Made by a program: the position numbers and the translations under genes. Below are positions 56,901 to 64,000 of a DNA stretch of 64,000 nucleotides, piece by piece. Each line of letters begins with the position of its first letter. The first letter of the stretch is position 1. The notes beneath the pieces are model-generated. The model ran no database searches and was not told where the DNA came from. It was given only the letters and a program-made list of their open reading frames with translations. The DNA comes from Planctomycetaceae bacterium (GTDB lineage Bacteria; Planctomycetota; Planctomycetia; Pirellulales; Pirellulaceae), in NCBI GenBank assembly GCA_007694185.1, contig RECD01000140.1, positions 1 through 64,000 of the forward strand, given 5' to 3'.

Positions 56901-59900
56901 CGGGGTCAACCGCATCTCACCGGTGGAGGGGTTGAAGCCGAGCACGTAATCGCGGCCTTCCACGAGCGTGCGGTTGTTGCGGCGGACCGTCACCACGTCG
57001 GGCGTGACCGTCAACGGGTTGATCCCGGTACCTTCGAATGGCGAGTTTTCGCCGGGTCCGTCCGTCAGCAAGATCGAAAAGAACTCGACGATCGGGTCGG
57101 CCAAGGAGACGACGGTCAGGTTCGGGTCACGGTCGACGCCGCTGATGTCGTTGTCGATGGGATCAAGCAACACCGCGAACGGTGGTTCACGGTCGGCTCG
57201 GTCGATCGCCCCACGGTCGATGAAGATCAATGTGCCGGAACCGCCCGAGGAGCCTCCGGAGTCAACCCGCAACTGACCGTACAAGTCGCGCAGCGGAGCG
57301 ACCACCGGCGACGGCGGAATACCGATTTCGTTCTTGAATCCGATGTAGTCGGCGCGGTCTTGCACCGTGTTCAGCGAGCTGTCGACAGCCGCAGAACCGG
57401 AGACCAGGTAGAAATTGCGGTTGGCGGCGTCGACGAATAGCGGAGTGCCGGCCGCACGGAGGATCGAGTCGCTGCCGATCGTGCCGTTATTCGTGTTGGC
57501 CTGGAAGTAGTTGTGGGTGATCTCGGCCAGACCGGTCGTCCCACCGATACCAGTCGCGAACTGGGTGACGATGTTGTTCATCACCGTCGGGCTGGAGTTG
57601 ACACCGACCTCGACCCCGATGCCGGCGTTGGCGCCGACCAAAGTGTTGTTGACGATCCGACCGAACGGCACGGGACGTTGCGGGGCGGTGACCGTTTCGC
57701 CCAAGTAGCGGATGCCGGACGAGCCCGAGATCACGTTGTTTTGAATCACCACGCCGGGAACAAGCCGATCGCTGTTCCGTTGCGGGAAATTGATTGTCGA
57801 CCCCGGATGCGGGACGCTGCCACCCGCTTGGGCGTTCCCGGGCTGCACGTTGATCCCGCGGATCGAAGAGTTCGTGATCGTGTTCGCTTCGATCATGAAC
57901 AGGCCTTGGAGCCGCTCACGGTTGCGATCCGCCTCGAACCCGGTCGCGCGATCCCCTTGCAACACGAGGATGTCATCGATCCAGGCTCGGTTCGAGCCGG
58001 CCGCGAGGTCTTGATCCTCGGCAAACAGGTAGATCCAAGTCAGCGTCGAGTTTTCGCTGACAAAGGGGAACTCGACCGAGATCGCCCTGCGTTCGCCGGT
58101 AGCGAAAGGACTCGCCGGTTCGCCGATCGAACCCTCGATCGGAGGTGGCTGCGGAACCAGGATCTGCGGTTGGCCGTCGACCAGGAGCAACAAGCCGTGA
58201 GTGTCCTCCAGGCTGCTGACGCTGTAGCGGAACCGCAACAACCCGCCGCCCGTGGCGGTGGCGCCAAGCTGGGCCGGCGTGGTTTGGAAAACCGCCGCTA
58301 CTCGCTGCGAAGGGGAATCGGGCAAGGCACTCTGGATCAGACCCGGCATCGCTCCGAACGTGGCAGGCGACGCCAACGACTGGAATCCGCTGATCGGCTG
58401 AATGCCGGGCGCACTCGCCAGTTGCCAAGTCTCGAAAGCACCTGGGAGCAACGCGTTGACGAATGGGTCATCCGGGATCGACGTGCCAGGTAGCAAAGTC
58501 GAGATGATTTGCCGCAATTCCGAAACCGGCGGCAGTGGCGCGGAATAGGTCGCGCCCTCAAACCCTTCACTGGCGGTGACGCTCAAGTCGTTGATGTGCC
58601 GCGCGTTGGTGTCGAAAGGAGAGATCCAGATCCCGTCGATCATTTCGGACCACGTGGCGACATCATCGACGCGCCGAATTTCGAGCTGATAGGGACCGGT
58701 TAGTGAATTGGCGAACTGCGTGGGGTTTGGGTCTTGGGTTCGCCCGGTGGTTTGCAGATCGAGCACGCCCGGTGCCGGTTGGAAGTCGCCGGTGACCATC
58801 TCGCCCCGTTCGGCGTAGCCGACGATGATATCGTCGATGTAGAAGCCTTCGAACGCGTTGTTGAGGCTGCGGATCGAGCGTGGCGTCGCCTGGCTGTTGA
58901 ATTCTCCGAACGGCTGGGAATTGGTGCCATCGATCCCCAGCAGCGACGGGTCGCGCATCGCCCCCGCGGTGCTGAAGTCGAACCGCAACATCACCTCTTC
59001 GGCGCCGGCGAAGGTCGACAGGTCGACGCGAGCCTGACGCCACTGACCGGTGCTGTCCATCAACTCCTGGACAATCTGCTGATTCTGGCCCCGCGGGATG
59101 CCCGCGTTGAGCCCGGCGTCCGACAGGTGCGACACGAACCCGGGCAACTCAGCGCGGTTGGCCCCGACACTCGGGTCGGCGCCACTCAATGCCGAGTTGT
59201 TGGTCGCAACCAACCGCCACGTGTCCCCGCCGTTCGTCGACACGAAGACCCGTGCGCTGTCTCGGAACGGGTCGTTCACATCGCCGGTGACGTTGGCACC
59301 AGGGTGGTTTTCGGTGTCGAGGAAGTAGTTGAAGTACAGCGTCGGACGGTCTTGGGCGACCGAACCGGCCAACGAGAAGGTGCCCGATTGCAGCGTTCCC
59401 AACGCCCCGCCCGGGAAGTTGTAGGTGTTGCGGATGTTCGTGTTGCTGCTCAAGTCGGCATGCAGCGGCGTCGACAGGATACCGAGTTGGGCGTTGACCC
59501 CCGATTCATAAGTCAGGTAGGTCAACGAATCCGGGTTGTGGATTTGATTCCACTGCTCGAAGCCGAAGTGCAGGCTGGTACCGCCTTGGGCTTGGGTTTG
59601 AAGTCGGTTCGCGCCGGGGCCGGGCGATGCGATGTTCACGTTGACCTCACCCGGTCGACGGCTATCGTCCGGAGCGACGTTGATGCCGTGGCCGACGTCG
59701 TTGCCCCGTTTCATCGTCGGGTGCCAGAGGTTGAAGTCCAACGGCGAGAAGGCCGTCCCGATCGGTCGGGCGCCGCCACCGGTCATGCCGGTCACCGTCA
59801 TCGAGGTCGAGTCAGCGACACCGTCACCGGTCGAATCGAAGATCTGACGCAACACGGTCAACGCATCCGCATTCGTCGGCTCACTCGTGACCAACGTCGG

Positions 59901-62900
59901 CAGCGCCGTCATCGCCGTCGTGTCGAAGGCGTACATCGCCCCGGCGGTCGTGACCGCGAACAACGTGTTGCGGTAGGCGCCCCCTTCGACGTTCTGCGGC
60001 CCGTGGGCCAGACCTTCGAATTGGAGTGTCGTCGGTGGTACGCCGAGGGCGGCGGCGACATCGATCCGGCGGATCACCAGACCGGTGTTCGGGTTGATCT
60101 CCAAGAACTCGCCGCGGTTGGTGACACCGAACAGGTTCCCCGTGTGGTTGCCGGTTGCCGTGCTGTAGTTCCCAAACGAAATCCCGGTCACCCGGCCGGA
60201 AAGCGGCTCGATCCAGGTCTGGGTACCGTTGTTGTCGGCACCGCCTGTCAGCGGACCGCTCAATCCGCCAACTCGATTGAGGTTGAGGGCGACGGTGCCG
60301 TTGGCGCCGAAGCCGTTGCCGGCATTGCCACTGTAGATCACCGCTGTAACCAAGTTGCGGGCCTGGTCGTTGTTGTTGATCGCGTCAACGATATCCTGGG
60401 CAGTCGGGGCGCCCGTCAAAGGTGGGCCGCCGGTGCCGCCGATTTGCAGATTGATCGTGTTGCCGCCCGCCGTGACTACGGCATTGTTGTTGTTTGGGCG
60501 GGTGATGTTCACCTGGATGTCGTTGCCCGCTTCACCGGGGATCTTGGACTCGATCCGGATCGTGGTGACGGCCGGGGTATCGGCGTTGTTGGAGACGGTC
60601 AGGAAGGTCGATGCGAATTGGACTCCGTTCGGCTGGATATCGCCCATCAGCCCTTGCGAGGGGTTGGCTCCAGCGATCGCGGGGGCAGCGTTGCCACTGG
60701 CGTCACCGCGGTAGAGCTTCGAGTTGCGTCCTTGGCCGATATCGGTTTCGCGAACGACCAAGTAGGTCGAGTAAACCGGCACCGGGGCAGCTGCCGAACC
60801 GGTCGTCCCTCGCCGCCAGAAGGTCAACGCGTCGACTTCGTCCGACGTGGTGAACTGCTCCGCCCGATTGGCAACGCCCAGCGGGTAATTTCCTGGGAAG
60901 CCCGCACCGGTATTCGGCGTCGGGCCGCGTCCCGGGATGTTGTCGTTGCCGATGACGGTGATCGCGGCGTTCTCGGGATTGATTTCGACCAAGGCGCCGA
61001 CGGAGTTGGTGACGCCGTTGAGCCTTTGGTAACCGTACATCCGACCGTCGGAGCGGATCACGATGTCCTGCACGTCGTTGACGCCGGTAATCAGTCCTGC
61101 GTCACTGGTAACCCGGGTCAGGTAACGCTCGCCGGTGAACGGATTGACGGTGTAGAGGTGATCGTTGTTCCCAAACGAAGTCGTGGTTTCGGCTTGATCG
61201 GTCGCCACGTACAGGACGACGTCCTTGAGGCTGAACGGGACGACGTGGCTTTCCAACGCGGTCGAGCTCGAGATATCAAAGATCCCATTGGTTTCCGGCA
61301 ACACGGCGGCGCCGTTGCTGGAATATCCCTGGAAGCCGATATGGTCCTCGACGACACGAGTGACCGTGTTGGCGGGTTCCAAGCGAACCCGTTGCAGGTT
61401 CGTTCCAGGCGTCCCGGATAAGTAGAATCCGGCCAATTCTTGCGGGATCATCCGGTTGCTCATCACGGCGACGTAATACGTACCGTTGGGCGTGACGTGG
61501 ATCGGGCCGATGTAGGGGTCCTTCGAGCCGACCGAACCGCGGCTCAGGTCGTCGATGTTGCCCGACACATCGAGCGGTCGGTCGTCCTCAACGTTCGACT
61601 CCCGGCCCAGCCAAATCAGCTTGCCGGCGGCGTTGTAGACCGCGACCGTGGCATCCGGACGATTGAGCGCGTCGGCGTAGTCGAGATCGAAGACGACGGC
61701 GACCGTGCCGGGGGAATCATTCACGCCCGGGATCACTTGGATATCGGTGTGCAGAACCGAGAATTGGAACCAATCGACATCGGTGGCGGTTGACAGTTCG
61801 CCAGAGATGCTGATGGCCGCCATGTCGGTTTGCAGCAGGTTGACCAGCGGTTGCGCGGTGGCGAAGGTGTTGCCGATCGCACCAGGCAGTTCGCCCGCCT
61901 CGCCGATCATTGGAGAGCGGCGTGGCAGGCCGCGGACATCGATCGCCGTTTGGGCAAACCGAATATCGGCGTAACGCACCGTCGAGCCTGGGAACTCATC
62001 GATTTGCCGCAGCCGAACTTGCAGTTGGTACTTGCCGGTGCTCTTACCCATCAGCGACGTGATCGGATCGGTCTGCGGGTTGCTGCGAACCCGGATGAAG
62101 TAGGTCCCGACGCTGTTCGGAACACCCGGCAGGACGTAATAAAAGCCGGCGTCACGGAAGTTCTGGGAGTAGAAGTCGCCGCCCAACAGGGGGTTTTGGA
62201 TCAGGGTCGCCGCATTCGCGGTGTTGCCAGGGAACGACGGGTCGCTCGAACGCACAGACCGTGCCAAAACCGTGCCGCTGATGTTCACAACTTCGACAAC
62301 GATGTCGAGCGACGGATCGGTGCGGTCGATATCAATCCAGATCGGCGTGCCCGCAGTACCCCGGAAGCTATACACGTCGACATCGCCCGGGTCATCGGGG
62401 CTGATGAAACCGTGGACTTCAAAGCCCAGCCGTCGGTTTTCGTCACCACTCTTCAAGTCGGGGGCCAACTCACCCAACGCTTGCGCCGTGGCGGGCGTGC
62501 GATTGATGTCACGACCGGCCGTCAGCGGAGTCTCCGCTTCCCGAATGATCGCGACGTTCGAATCGTTGCTCCATTCGTCGAACAGCAGCCCACGCCAGCC
62601 GCCCACCGATCCTGTCGACGGGGCCGACGAGTTGTTCGTATTGGTCATCACGCGACCGTTGGGGGCAAAGCCCGCGCCGACGGTATCGTCTGCCAAATGG
62701 GTCATCACCACGGGGAAACCGGGACGCCCGAGCACGTGGATCGTGCCGCCGATACGGTCGTGAATGTCGAGCGGCTTGCCGGTCGCGGTGAAGCCCGCAT
62801 TGGCTCCGGATAGCTTGATCACCAAGCTCTCCGAGTTGCTGCTCTGCAGCCGCAGGCCGCTGAAGGTGTGGTGATTGCCGACCGTAACCGTGCTCTGCAA

Positions 62901-64000
62901 CACGTGTACGATGTCGGTGTCGTCCCATACGCTCTCGGTGGTCAATTCCTCGCCGCGGATGACGATCCCGTTGATCGCGTTATCGGTCAGTTGGTTCAAC
63001 CGGATCAGCGGGCCGTGGTTGTCGGCGAATCGTGTGAAGACCTCCGCCGGGCCGGTCGATCGCCCGTAGTCGGGCAGGATTTGGTAGTTCAGCGAATTGG
63101 CGTTCAGGTTCGCGACCGAACCGGCGTTGTCGCGGATCGTGTTGCCGACGATTACCGGTTGGGCGCCACGGACGAAGATCGACGTCGCGGCGTTCGTGCC
63201 CCGGCCGTTGCGAACACCCGCGGCGGTTCCCGCCGCGTTGTCCCGGATCAGGCTGTTCGTGATTCGCAGTTCCCCGCCATGCACTTCCAGAATGTTGAAA
63301 TTGGTTGAGGTGCCCTCGATCGGGACGTTCCCCCCACCGAAGCTAAGGATCGCGTTGTCAATGCTGCCGGATGAGAGTTGCCCGAGGTAGATCCCACCCC
63401 AGTCGCCACGCGAGCCGACGGAGAAGTCGTCGGCGTTCGTGTCGAAGGTGCCGCTACCGCCGTAACGGTCATCGGCCAACGACGTGAAGATGACCGGACG
63501 GTTCGGCGTCCCCTCGGCGATGACCGAGGACGCCCCTCGTTCCGCTTCGATCCGCGCGCCGCTGGTCTTGAGCACCACGCCGGGATCGACCACAAGACGG
63601 CCCGCCGGACGAGCGACGGTCACCCCCGGCGCAACCTGCAACGGTCCCCCCGGGTTGCCATTGATCAGGAGGTTTTCCGTCAGCACGTGAGTGATGTCGG
63701 TGTCGTTGAACCGCCCCGGCAACGACAGCTTGTCGAGCGTCGATCCGAACTCGGTGCGGATGCGGATGAACAAGCCGTTGATCGAATTGTTCTGCAAAAA
63801 GTTGCCGAGAATGTCCGGACCGATTCGGCCGAGCGAATCGTCGAAGCTGTCCGGGTTCGCGGAAACCGAAGCGTCGGCGCTGTCGAAGATATGGTTGAAA
63901 CGGATCGCCGGGCGGGCATTCTCGATATGGATCGGGGTGAACACTTCCCGGTTCGAATCGACCAGCACCCCACCACCACCGTGGCGGATGTCGATGTGGG
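47934..64000 (-). CDS. giant secreted multidomain protein (beta-helix, cadherin-like repeats, GEVED, dockerin), partial at the right edge
   Basis: The frame is open from the right edge (about ten codons beyond the track start at 63968) to 47934, at least 5,350 residues; the N-terminus lies outside. In protein order: right-handed beta-helix-like repeats (GNTIRDNAGS, ITNSLIRDN; about 64.0-62.6 kb), a PPC-like domain (DVDVYSFRGTAGTPIWIDID, near 62.4 kb), propeller-like and galactose-binding-like segments (61-58.7 kb), more beta-helix (57.9-57.4 kb), an FGDAPVSYGTLL block with a GEVED-type domain (VDFNGNGVFEASEQ; 56.8-55.8 kb), then many cadherin-like/tandem-95-type repeats ending in VNDAPV or NDPPIF (55.5-48.6 kb), and a C-terminal dockerin-like pair (DVDASGETSPIDALLILNRL and DVDGNRFVEPLDALIVINAI; about 48.45-48.24 kb) with an acidic tail. 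It is probably a surface adhesin or matrix protein; calcium binding is inferred from the repeat types. Confidence 0.93.
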   Translation of the reverse strand, partial: HIDIRHGGGGVLVDSNREVFTPIHIENARPAIRFNHIFDSADASVSANPDSFDDSLGRIGPDILGNFLQNNSINGLFIRIRTEFGSTLDKLSLPGRFNDTDITHVLTENLLINGNPGGPLQVAPGVTVARPAGRLVVDPGVVLKTSGARIEAERGASSVIAEGTPNRPVIFTSLADDRYGGSGTFDTNADDFSVGSRGDWGGIYLGQLSSGSIDNAILSFGGGNVPIEGTSTNFNILEVHGGELRITNSLIRDNAAGTAAGVRNGRGTNAATSIFVRGAQPVIVGNTIRDNAGSVANLNANSLNYQILPDYGRSTGPAEVFTRFADNHGPLIRLNQLTDNAINGIVIRGEELTTESVWDDTDIVHVLQSTVTVGNHHTFSGLRLQSSNSESLVIKLSGANAGFTATGKPLDIHDRIGGTIHVLGRPGFPVVMTHLADDTVGAGFAPNGRVMTNTNNSSAPSTGSVGGWRGLLFDEWSNDSNVAIIREAETPLTAGRDINRTPATAQALGELAPDLKSGDENRRLGFEVHGFISPDDPGDVDVYSFRGTAGTPIWIDIDRTDPSLDIVVEVVNISGTVLARSVRSSDPSFPGNTANAATLIQNPLLGGDFYSQNFRDAGFYYVLPGVPNSVGTYFIRVRSNPQTDPITSLMGKSTGKYQLQVRLRQIDEFPGSTVRYADIRFAQTAIDVRGLPRRSPMIGEAGELPGAIGNTFATAQPLVNLLQTDMAAISISGELSTATDVDWFQFSVLHTDIQVIPGVNDSPGTVAVVFDLDYADALNRPDATVAVYNAAGKLIWLGRESNVEDDRPLDVSGNIDDLSRGSVGSKDPYIGPIHVTPNGTYYVAVMSNRMIPQELAGFYLSGTPGTNLQRVRLEPANTVTRVVEDHIGFQGYSSNGAAVLPETNGIFDISSSTALESHVVPFSLKDVVLYVATDQAETTTSFGNNDHLYTVNPFTGERYLTRVTSDAGLITGVNDVQDIVIRSDGRMYGYQRLNGVTNSVGALVEINPENAAITVIGNDNIPGRGPTPNTGAGFPGNYPLGVANRAEQFTTSDEVDALTFWRRGTTGSAAAPVPVYSTYLVVRETDIGQGRNSKLYRGDASGNAAPAIAGANPSQGLMGDIQPNGVQFASTFLTVSNNADTPAVTTIRIESKIPGEAGNDIQVNITRPNNNNAVVTAGGNTINLQIGGTGGPPLTGAPTAQDIVDAINNNDQARNLVTAVIYSGNAGNGFGANGTVALNLNRVGGLSGPLTGGADNNGTQTWIEPLSGRVTGISFGNYSTATGNHTGNLFGVTNRGEFLEINPNTGLVIRRIDVAAALGVPPTTLQFEGLAHGPQNVEGGAYRNTLFAVTTAGAMYAFDTTAMTALPTLVTSEPTNADALTVLRQIFDSTGDGVADSTSMTVTGMTGGGARPIGTAFSPLDFNLWHPTMKRGNDVGHGINVAPDDSRRPGEVNVNIASPGPGANRLQTQAQGGTSLHFGFEQWNQIHNPDSLTYLTYESGVNAQLGILSTPLHADLSSNTNIRNTYNFPGGALGTLQSGTFSLAGSVAQDRPTLYFNYFLDTENHPGANVTGDVNDPFRDSARVFVSTNGGDTWRLVATNNSALSGADPSVGANRAELPGFVSHLSDAGLNAGIPRGQNQQIVQELMDSTGQWRQARVDLSTFAGAEEVMLRFDFSTAGAMRDPSLLGIDGTNSQPFGEFNSQATPRSIRSLNNAFEGFYIDDIIVGYAERGEMVTGDFQPAPGVLDLQTTGRTQDPNPTQFANSLTGPYQLEIRRVDDVATWSEMIDGIWISPFDTNARHINDLSVTASEGFEGATYSAPLPPVSELRQIISTLLPGTSIPDDPFVNALLPGAFETWQLASAPGIQPISGFQSLASPATFGAMPGLIQSALPDSPSQRVAAVFQTTPAQLGATATGGGLLRFRYSVSSLEDTHGLLLLVDGQPQILVPQPPPIEGSIGEPASPFATGERRAISVEFPFVSENSTLTWIYLFAEDQDLAAGSNRAWIDDILVLQGDRATGFEADRNRERLQGLFMIEANTITNSSIRGINVQPGNAQAGGSVPHPGSTINFPQRNSDRLVPGVVIQNNVISGSSGIRYLGETVTAPQRPVPFGRIVNNTLVGANAGIGVEVGVNSSPTVMNNIVTQFATGIGGTTGLAEITHNYFQANTNNGTIGSDSILRAAGTPLFVDAANRNFYLVSGSAAVDSSLNTVQDRADYIGFKNEIGIPPSPVVAPLRDLYGQLRVDSGGSSGGSGTLIFIDRGAIDRADREPPFAVLLDPIDNDISGVDRDPNLTVVSLADPIVEFFSILLTDGPGENSPFEGTGINPLTVTPDVVTVRRNNRTLVEGRDYVLGFNPSTGEMRLTPLSSLWAPAGVYEITLDNQVIADRAGNLLRNNQPDGSTRFIIILPDVGIDFGDAPVSYGTLLANNGARHALIDNAMPRLGRYVDAESDGKPAVPGTDQPSDDEPSPITVEVLEGTGFLVAGSGLPQVVLSIASAPESGDKIRIDTGAGPLTFELVLPGFAPTAGNIAVRFEATDSPEMVAEKLADAISTRLTQAGNAFSVAVGEDSPVPTITLTNLDDEDGVGIGTLVTTGGDYIVFLRPDSSEYPQYPESTTEPDDVLGFLNPLEPAGTKIAVTVMGLGFLDAWVDFNGNGVFEASEQVISSVPVSDGVNYLTIHTPEGTTDKVTWARFRISPEGGLSPTGLAVGGEVEDHRIQIVNVTPPVAIDDPFAVGDLVYRVNEDETLVTEGFFPSIMANDDIDPRTFTPVDAILVEGPSFASNFSLDSRTGHFTYTPRADYAGLDTFTYYLANQQSAIDADISVTRPVIATVTIDIRPVNDAPGVPPLTFHGLESQPEPATDADRPRGENPLTITAEELLETAVAHNDPRYPNADNPEAPWDESAQQLRVVELILPETFVDTDDVLKGQQGPTVITVADADDEGNVTVRTIRGTLVARFVVDSDPAPFIRSYGSLIDVTYVSDDYLNRDNVEPIRVPTVDSDFDTDTFDFLHFTIEDDALLIDPETIDDDAVPFPTVKPDDTFFGDRLRATQILMLDIGPRNDHPIVMDDLITVGEIGAGLPNPDGSITPIDETTDWSDFFINQLGQPVPVPLEDEILVIPAAFLLRNDVVAQPISTDELSGVNDQTLGIVAVEMVTMPASGGGGVSINAAGDVVFVAPTDYYGKIIFTYVAEDQGIDEQADRTQVVNPLRAIGTVTVVVQPVNDVPIPFDRTLSLVEGAEPGEDVYTFFPELLLGIGASEPAAPGKLTPELVDPFTESEQSLRVVAFHVGDNTVDVADLDDYTLPGTGNGFLELDSAAGGRFVFEIENGALKVATFFTSPDYNRIAPFNPVELLEFTIEDDGVTSDPQSPAEITLPAARSSIRGTLTITVGETNDAPIFTMPEEGFVIDENGGTPVVSVDFATIVAPGPLSALDELRLQSLFFTLTPLNVPDGMMMLDEFGEMLIPTLEINTGSAGNWLDPDGNGIGTATLTVFPAIDAFGFAVYEVTATDFLAGEEGSDTFTPRTTTQTLTITINPVNDAPVTYDRSLSITEAVEVDGEVAVLHFDATRLLQGLPPETPSVEGDFADDLSDLYDETEQTLRVVAFGIPRFDGAVDPADFDYIDVTDDSLGLVDGTGSVVWPTANGGTLTFHFADGGFTHGTYAPAVDYNEETPFNEFEKFIFIVSDDGRTTLPGSGYIDLDGSGSGNDVTITLPEERSAPATVTISVLPANDPPIFSMPSGFEFSENGGAPVIGEDFVNMIAPGAYTALDELVRQNVSFTLVPVNVPEGLMMVDEFGEMLIPTIIVTAGGPDAWVDMDGEPLGLATLTVFPAIDAFGFAVYEVIATDDHPTDPRSTSQLLTITINPVNDEPVTYDRSLTLTEAVEADGEVAILHFDAERLIQGLSPETPSVAGDFAEDLSDLYDETEQTLRVVAFGVPKFDGATEPDDFDYIDVTDDSLGLVDGTGSVDWPTVNGGTFTFHFADGAFTHGTYAPAVDYNQRTPFNEFEKFIFVVSDNGRTTLPGSGYVDFDDSGSGEDVTITLPEERSAPATVTISVLPANDPPIFEQSRAVVDILEDVNPSTLPGFVFDIQPGADTALDELIRQTVSFEIVVNESSVPAGLMQQLPEITPDGTLILYPAPDAVGTAIYVFAAVDAEPGTEGFIERRTFGTFTVNVRPVNDAPQVNPDLANTSKPDGDEDSDDFWSVNASGHITYVLKEDNTQEFGVTQPYVIDVRGQLTGDESRVGLLDVFIVGPANEADGTLGGSQSLRILQFEADTALGGRIEVAELDEFGDIAKLLYTPPTDYNSNLGGPDSFTYIVEDFSDAGETWHLETGQLIQDRLTILGRVEFVLRPVNDAPQFSLTFNEIAVLEDSQTVVVDGFAFDIFGGPPGSAFDEIDPSTGDQVEFLVSPISPGAAGLFAIGPVVSPDGRLTFRPAPDAFGEAIFEIVAQDDGADNPQRGDIAFSTPQTLTINIRPVNDRPRLNTSDPIVFTLNENGLVEDNGTVIAQPIFIPFVGDGTVVGLLDVFDVGPANEAADLTPGGNQTLRITNPIPTATSGGGTLQRVFDTDGTTLIGLNYTPRTNFNGVDTFIYGVIDDGVSANLDGTVFPDPREAFNTVSLIVNALNNPPQFSGAPSISVLEDATTTPIVGQTIINGFVTDIAAGPPGAFDELGLVPGIPGQTVEFFVQPVAGNPANLFAEPPTVSPEGTLRFITVPDANGVAVFTIYAQDSGPHDPPLQVNRSPERTFTITVIPVNDPPTFDLISDQVTVLEDSGTFTSATPFVINISPGPPDEVLAGQTVRFEVTVAAQDQDLFRELPIVTDNGFLRFTPADDAVGITVISIIGIDNEGAQSSPATVTITIVEVNDPPVAGDLTFNGDEDTPLVVTAQSLLDVAFDPDLATNPDEFLSITQVAERSQAGAVIRVLPNGDVEYDPRPSMTLQALRPGQTLVDTFTYRVIDAAQALSNLGTVTINVAGVNDAPTVVDDFVTLNLSGPTVIRPLDNDFDVDGTINPLTLRIDLQPAFGSVTVQNDGTLIYTPFPGFRGTDTIRYSVADDLGARSQQATITIDTNLAPVAVNDLVATFREQAIDINVAANDFDPDGTLDLDSIEIVTQPARGTVIVLGEGFVRYVPDSDFIGIDNFQYTIRDNRGRPSNVAQVQVQVSASELQNPSNRTDVDASGETSPIDALLILNRLARGIQEGFTGSIPIEFLLDELPRRFYDVDGNRFVEPLDALIVINAIARQNTSGLQGEGEGEADLGLGPIDVIAPFVRDRTELEPGKELRFEFGPEMPTQDSADAVADFDDFGNDEIDDLIGLLAGDRETDDDSDDNAWLAIDSVLGQLLDN
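48232..48455 (-). other. dockerin-like domain of the giant protein
   Basis: Two calcium-loop/helix segments of the dockerin type I pattern (DVDASGETSPIDALLILNRL and DVDGNRFVEPLDALIVINAI) spaced by about 50 residues. Each has the D-x-D-x-S/N-G start and a hydrophobic helix. Confidence 0.75.
51790..53790 (-). repeat. 990-base in-frame tandem duplication inside the giant gene
   Basis: Sequence from about 51,790 to 52,780 is repeated from about 52,780 to 53,790. Matching anchors such as AGATGGTCAC (51821 and 52811) and GGTCGTAGGTGACCGG (52361 and 53351) are both 990 bases apart, that is 330 residues. Beyond about 53.4 kb the spacing grows to 1,011 by a seven-codon insertion. Both copies encode the same two-repeat cadherin-like unit (DDSLGLVDGTGS, FADGxFTHGTYAPAVDYN, LPEERSAPATVTISVLPAND). 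Confidence 0.85.

Overview
The window looks like chromosomal DNA of a planctomycete, most likely a high-GC member of the Pirellulaceae (Rhodopirellula-like). The pointers are a DUF1559 pilin-like protein, a DUF1549/DUF1553 cytochrome-like protein next to a DUF1501 protein, a YTV-repeat protein, several ECF sigma factors, and a giant secreted protein with a dockerin-like end. No phage, IS element, CRISPR array, rRNA or tRNA was recognised. Genes sit on both strands in short operons, many joined by 4-base ATGA or GTGA stop/start overlaps.

Layout. 1-4.3 kb (minus): a UPF0324/YeiH-like transporter, a 72-residue membrane protein, nagB and nagA in a chain of 4-base overlaps, followed by a DUF1559 gene that leaves the left edge. 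4.5-8.1 kb (plus): an ATP-grasp/alpha-E fusion and a transglutaminase-like protein. 8.4-11.2 kb (plus): a GlmU-type nucleotidyltransferase overlapping prs, then an NAD-dependent epimerase. 11.2-14.4 kb (minus): ROK kinase, TVP38/TMEM64 membrane protein and FAD disulfide oxidoreductase in one overlapping operon. 14.6-21.1 kb (plus): an ECF sigma factor, a putative anti-sigma protein, a secreted coiled-coil protein, a DUF1549/DUF1553 protein and a DUF1501 protein. 21.2-24.4 kb (minus): a second ECF sigma factor, ahcY and trpF. 24.7-32.7 kb: a Ser/Gly-rich membrane protein, gatA-gatB, folD, an MFS transporter and an anti-sigma/pilin-like hybrid. 32.8-34.8 kb: a nested palindrome, then a YTV-repeat protein with a visible terminator and promoter. 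35.2-41.3 kb: a PAS/GAF/receiver protein, a DASS transporter, and a SulP-STAS-carbonic anhydrase fusion. 41.4-45.3 kb (minus): rpmI-rplT-pheS-pheT. 45.5-47.8 kb: an M3 peptidase. 47.9-64.0 kb (minus): one giant extracellular protein of at least 5,350 residues, open at the right edge.

How it fits together. Amino-sugar turnover (nagAB, the GlmU-type enzyme), PRPP supply (prs), methylation-cycle recycling (ahcY), one-carbon metabolism (folD), tryptophan synthesis (trpF) and translation genes form the housekeeping part. The accessory part is a planctomycete surface and secretion repertoire under apparent ECF control, plus anion and sulfate-type transporters (UPF0324, DASS, SulP). The most notable points are the loss of a zinc-ligand cysteine in the carbonic anhydrase domain of the SulP fusion, the transporter-nagBA operon with its tiny membrane protein, the PheT without its OB-fold domain, the TrpF with a proline-rich insert, the YTV protein, the nested intergenic palindrome and the internally duplicated giant protein.
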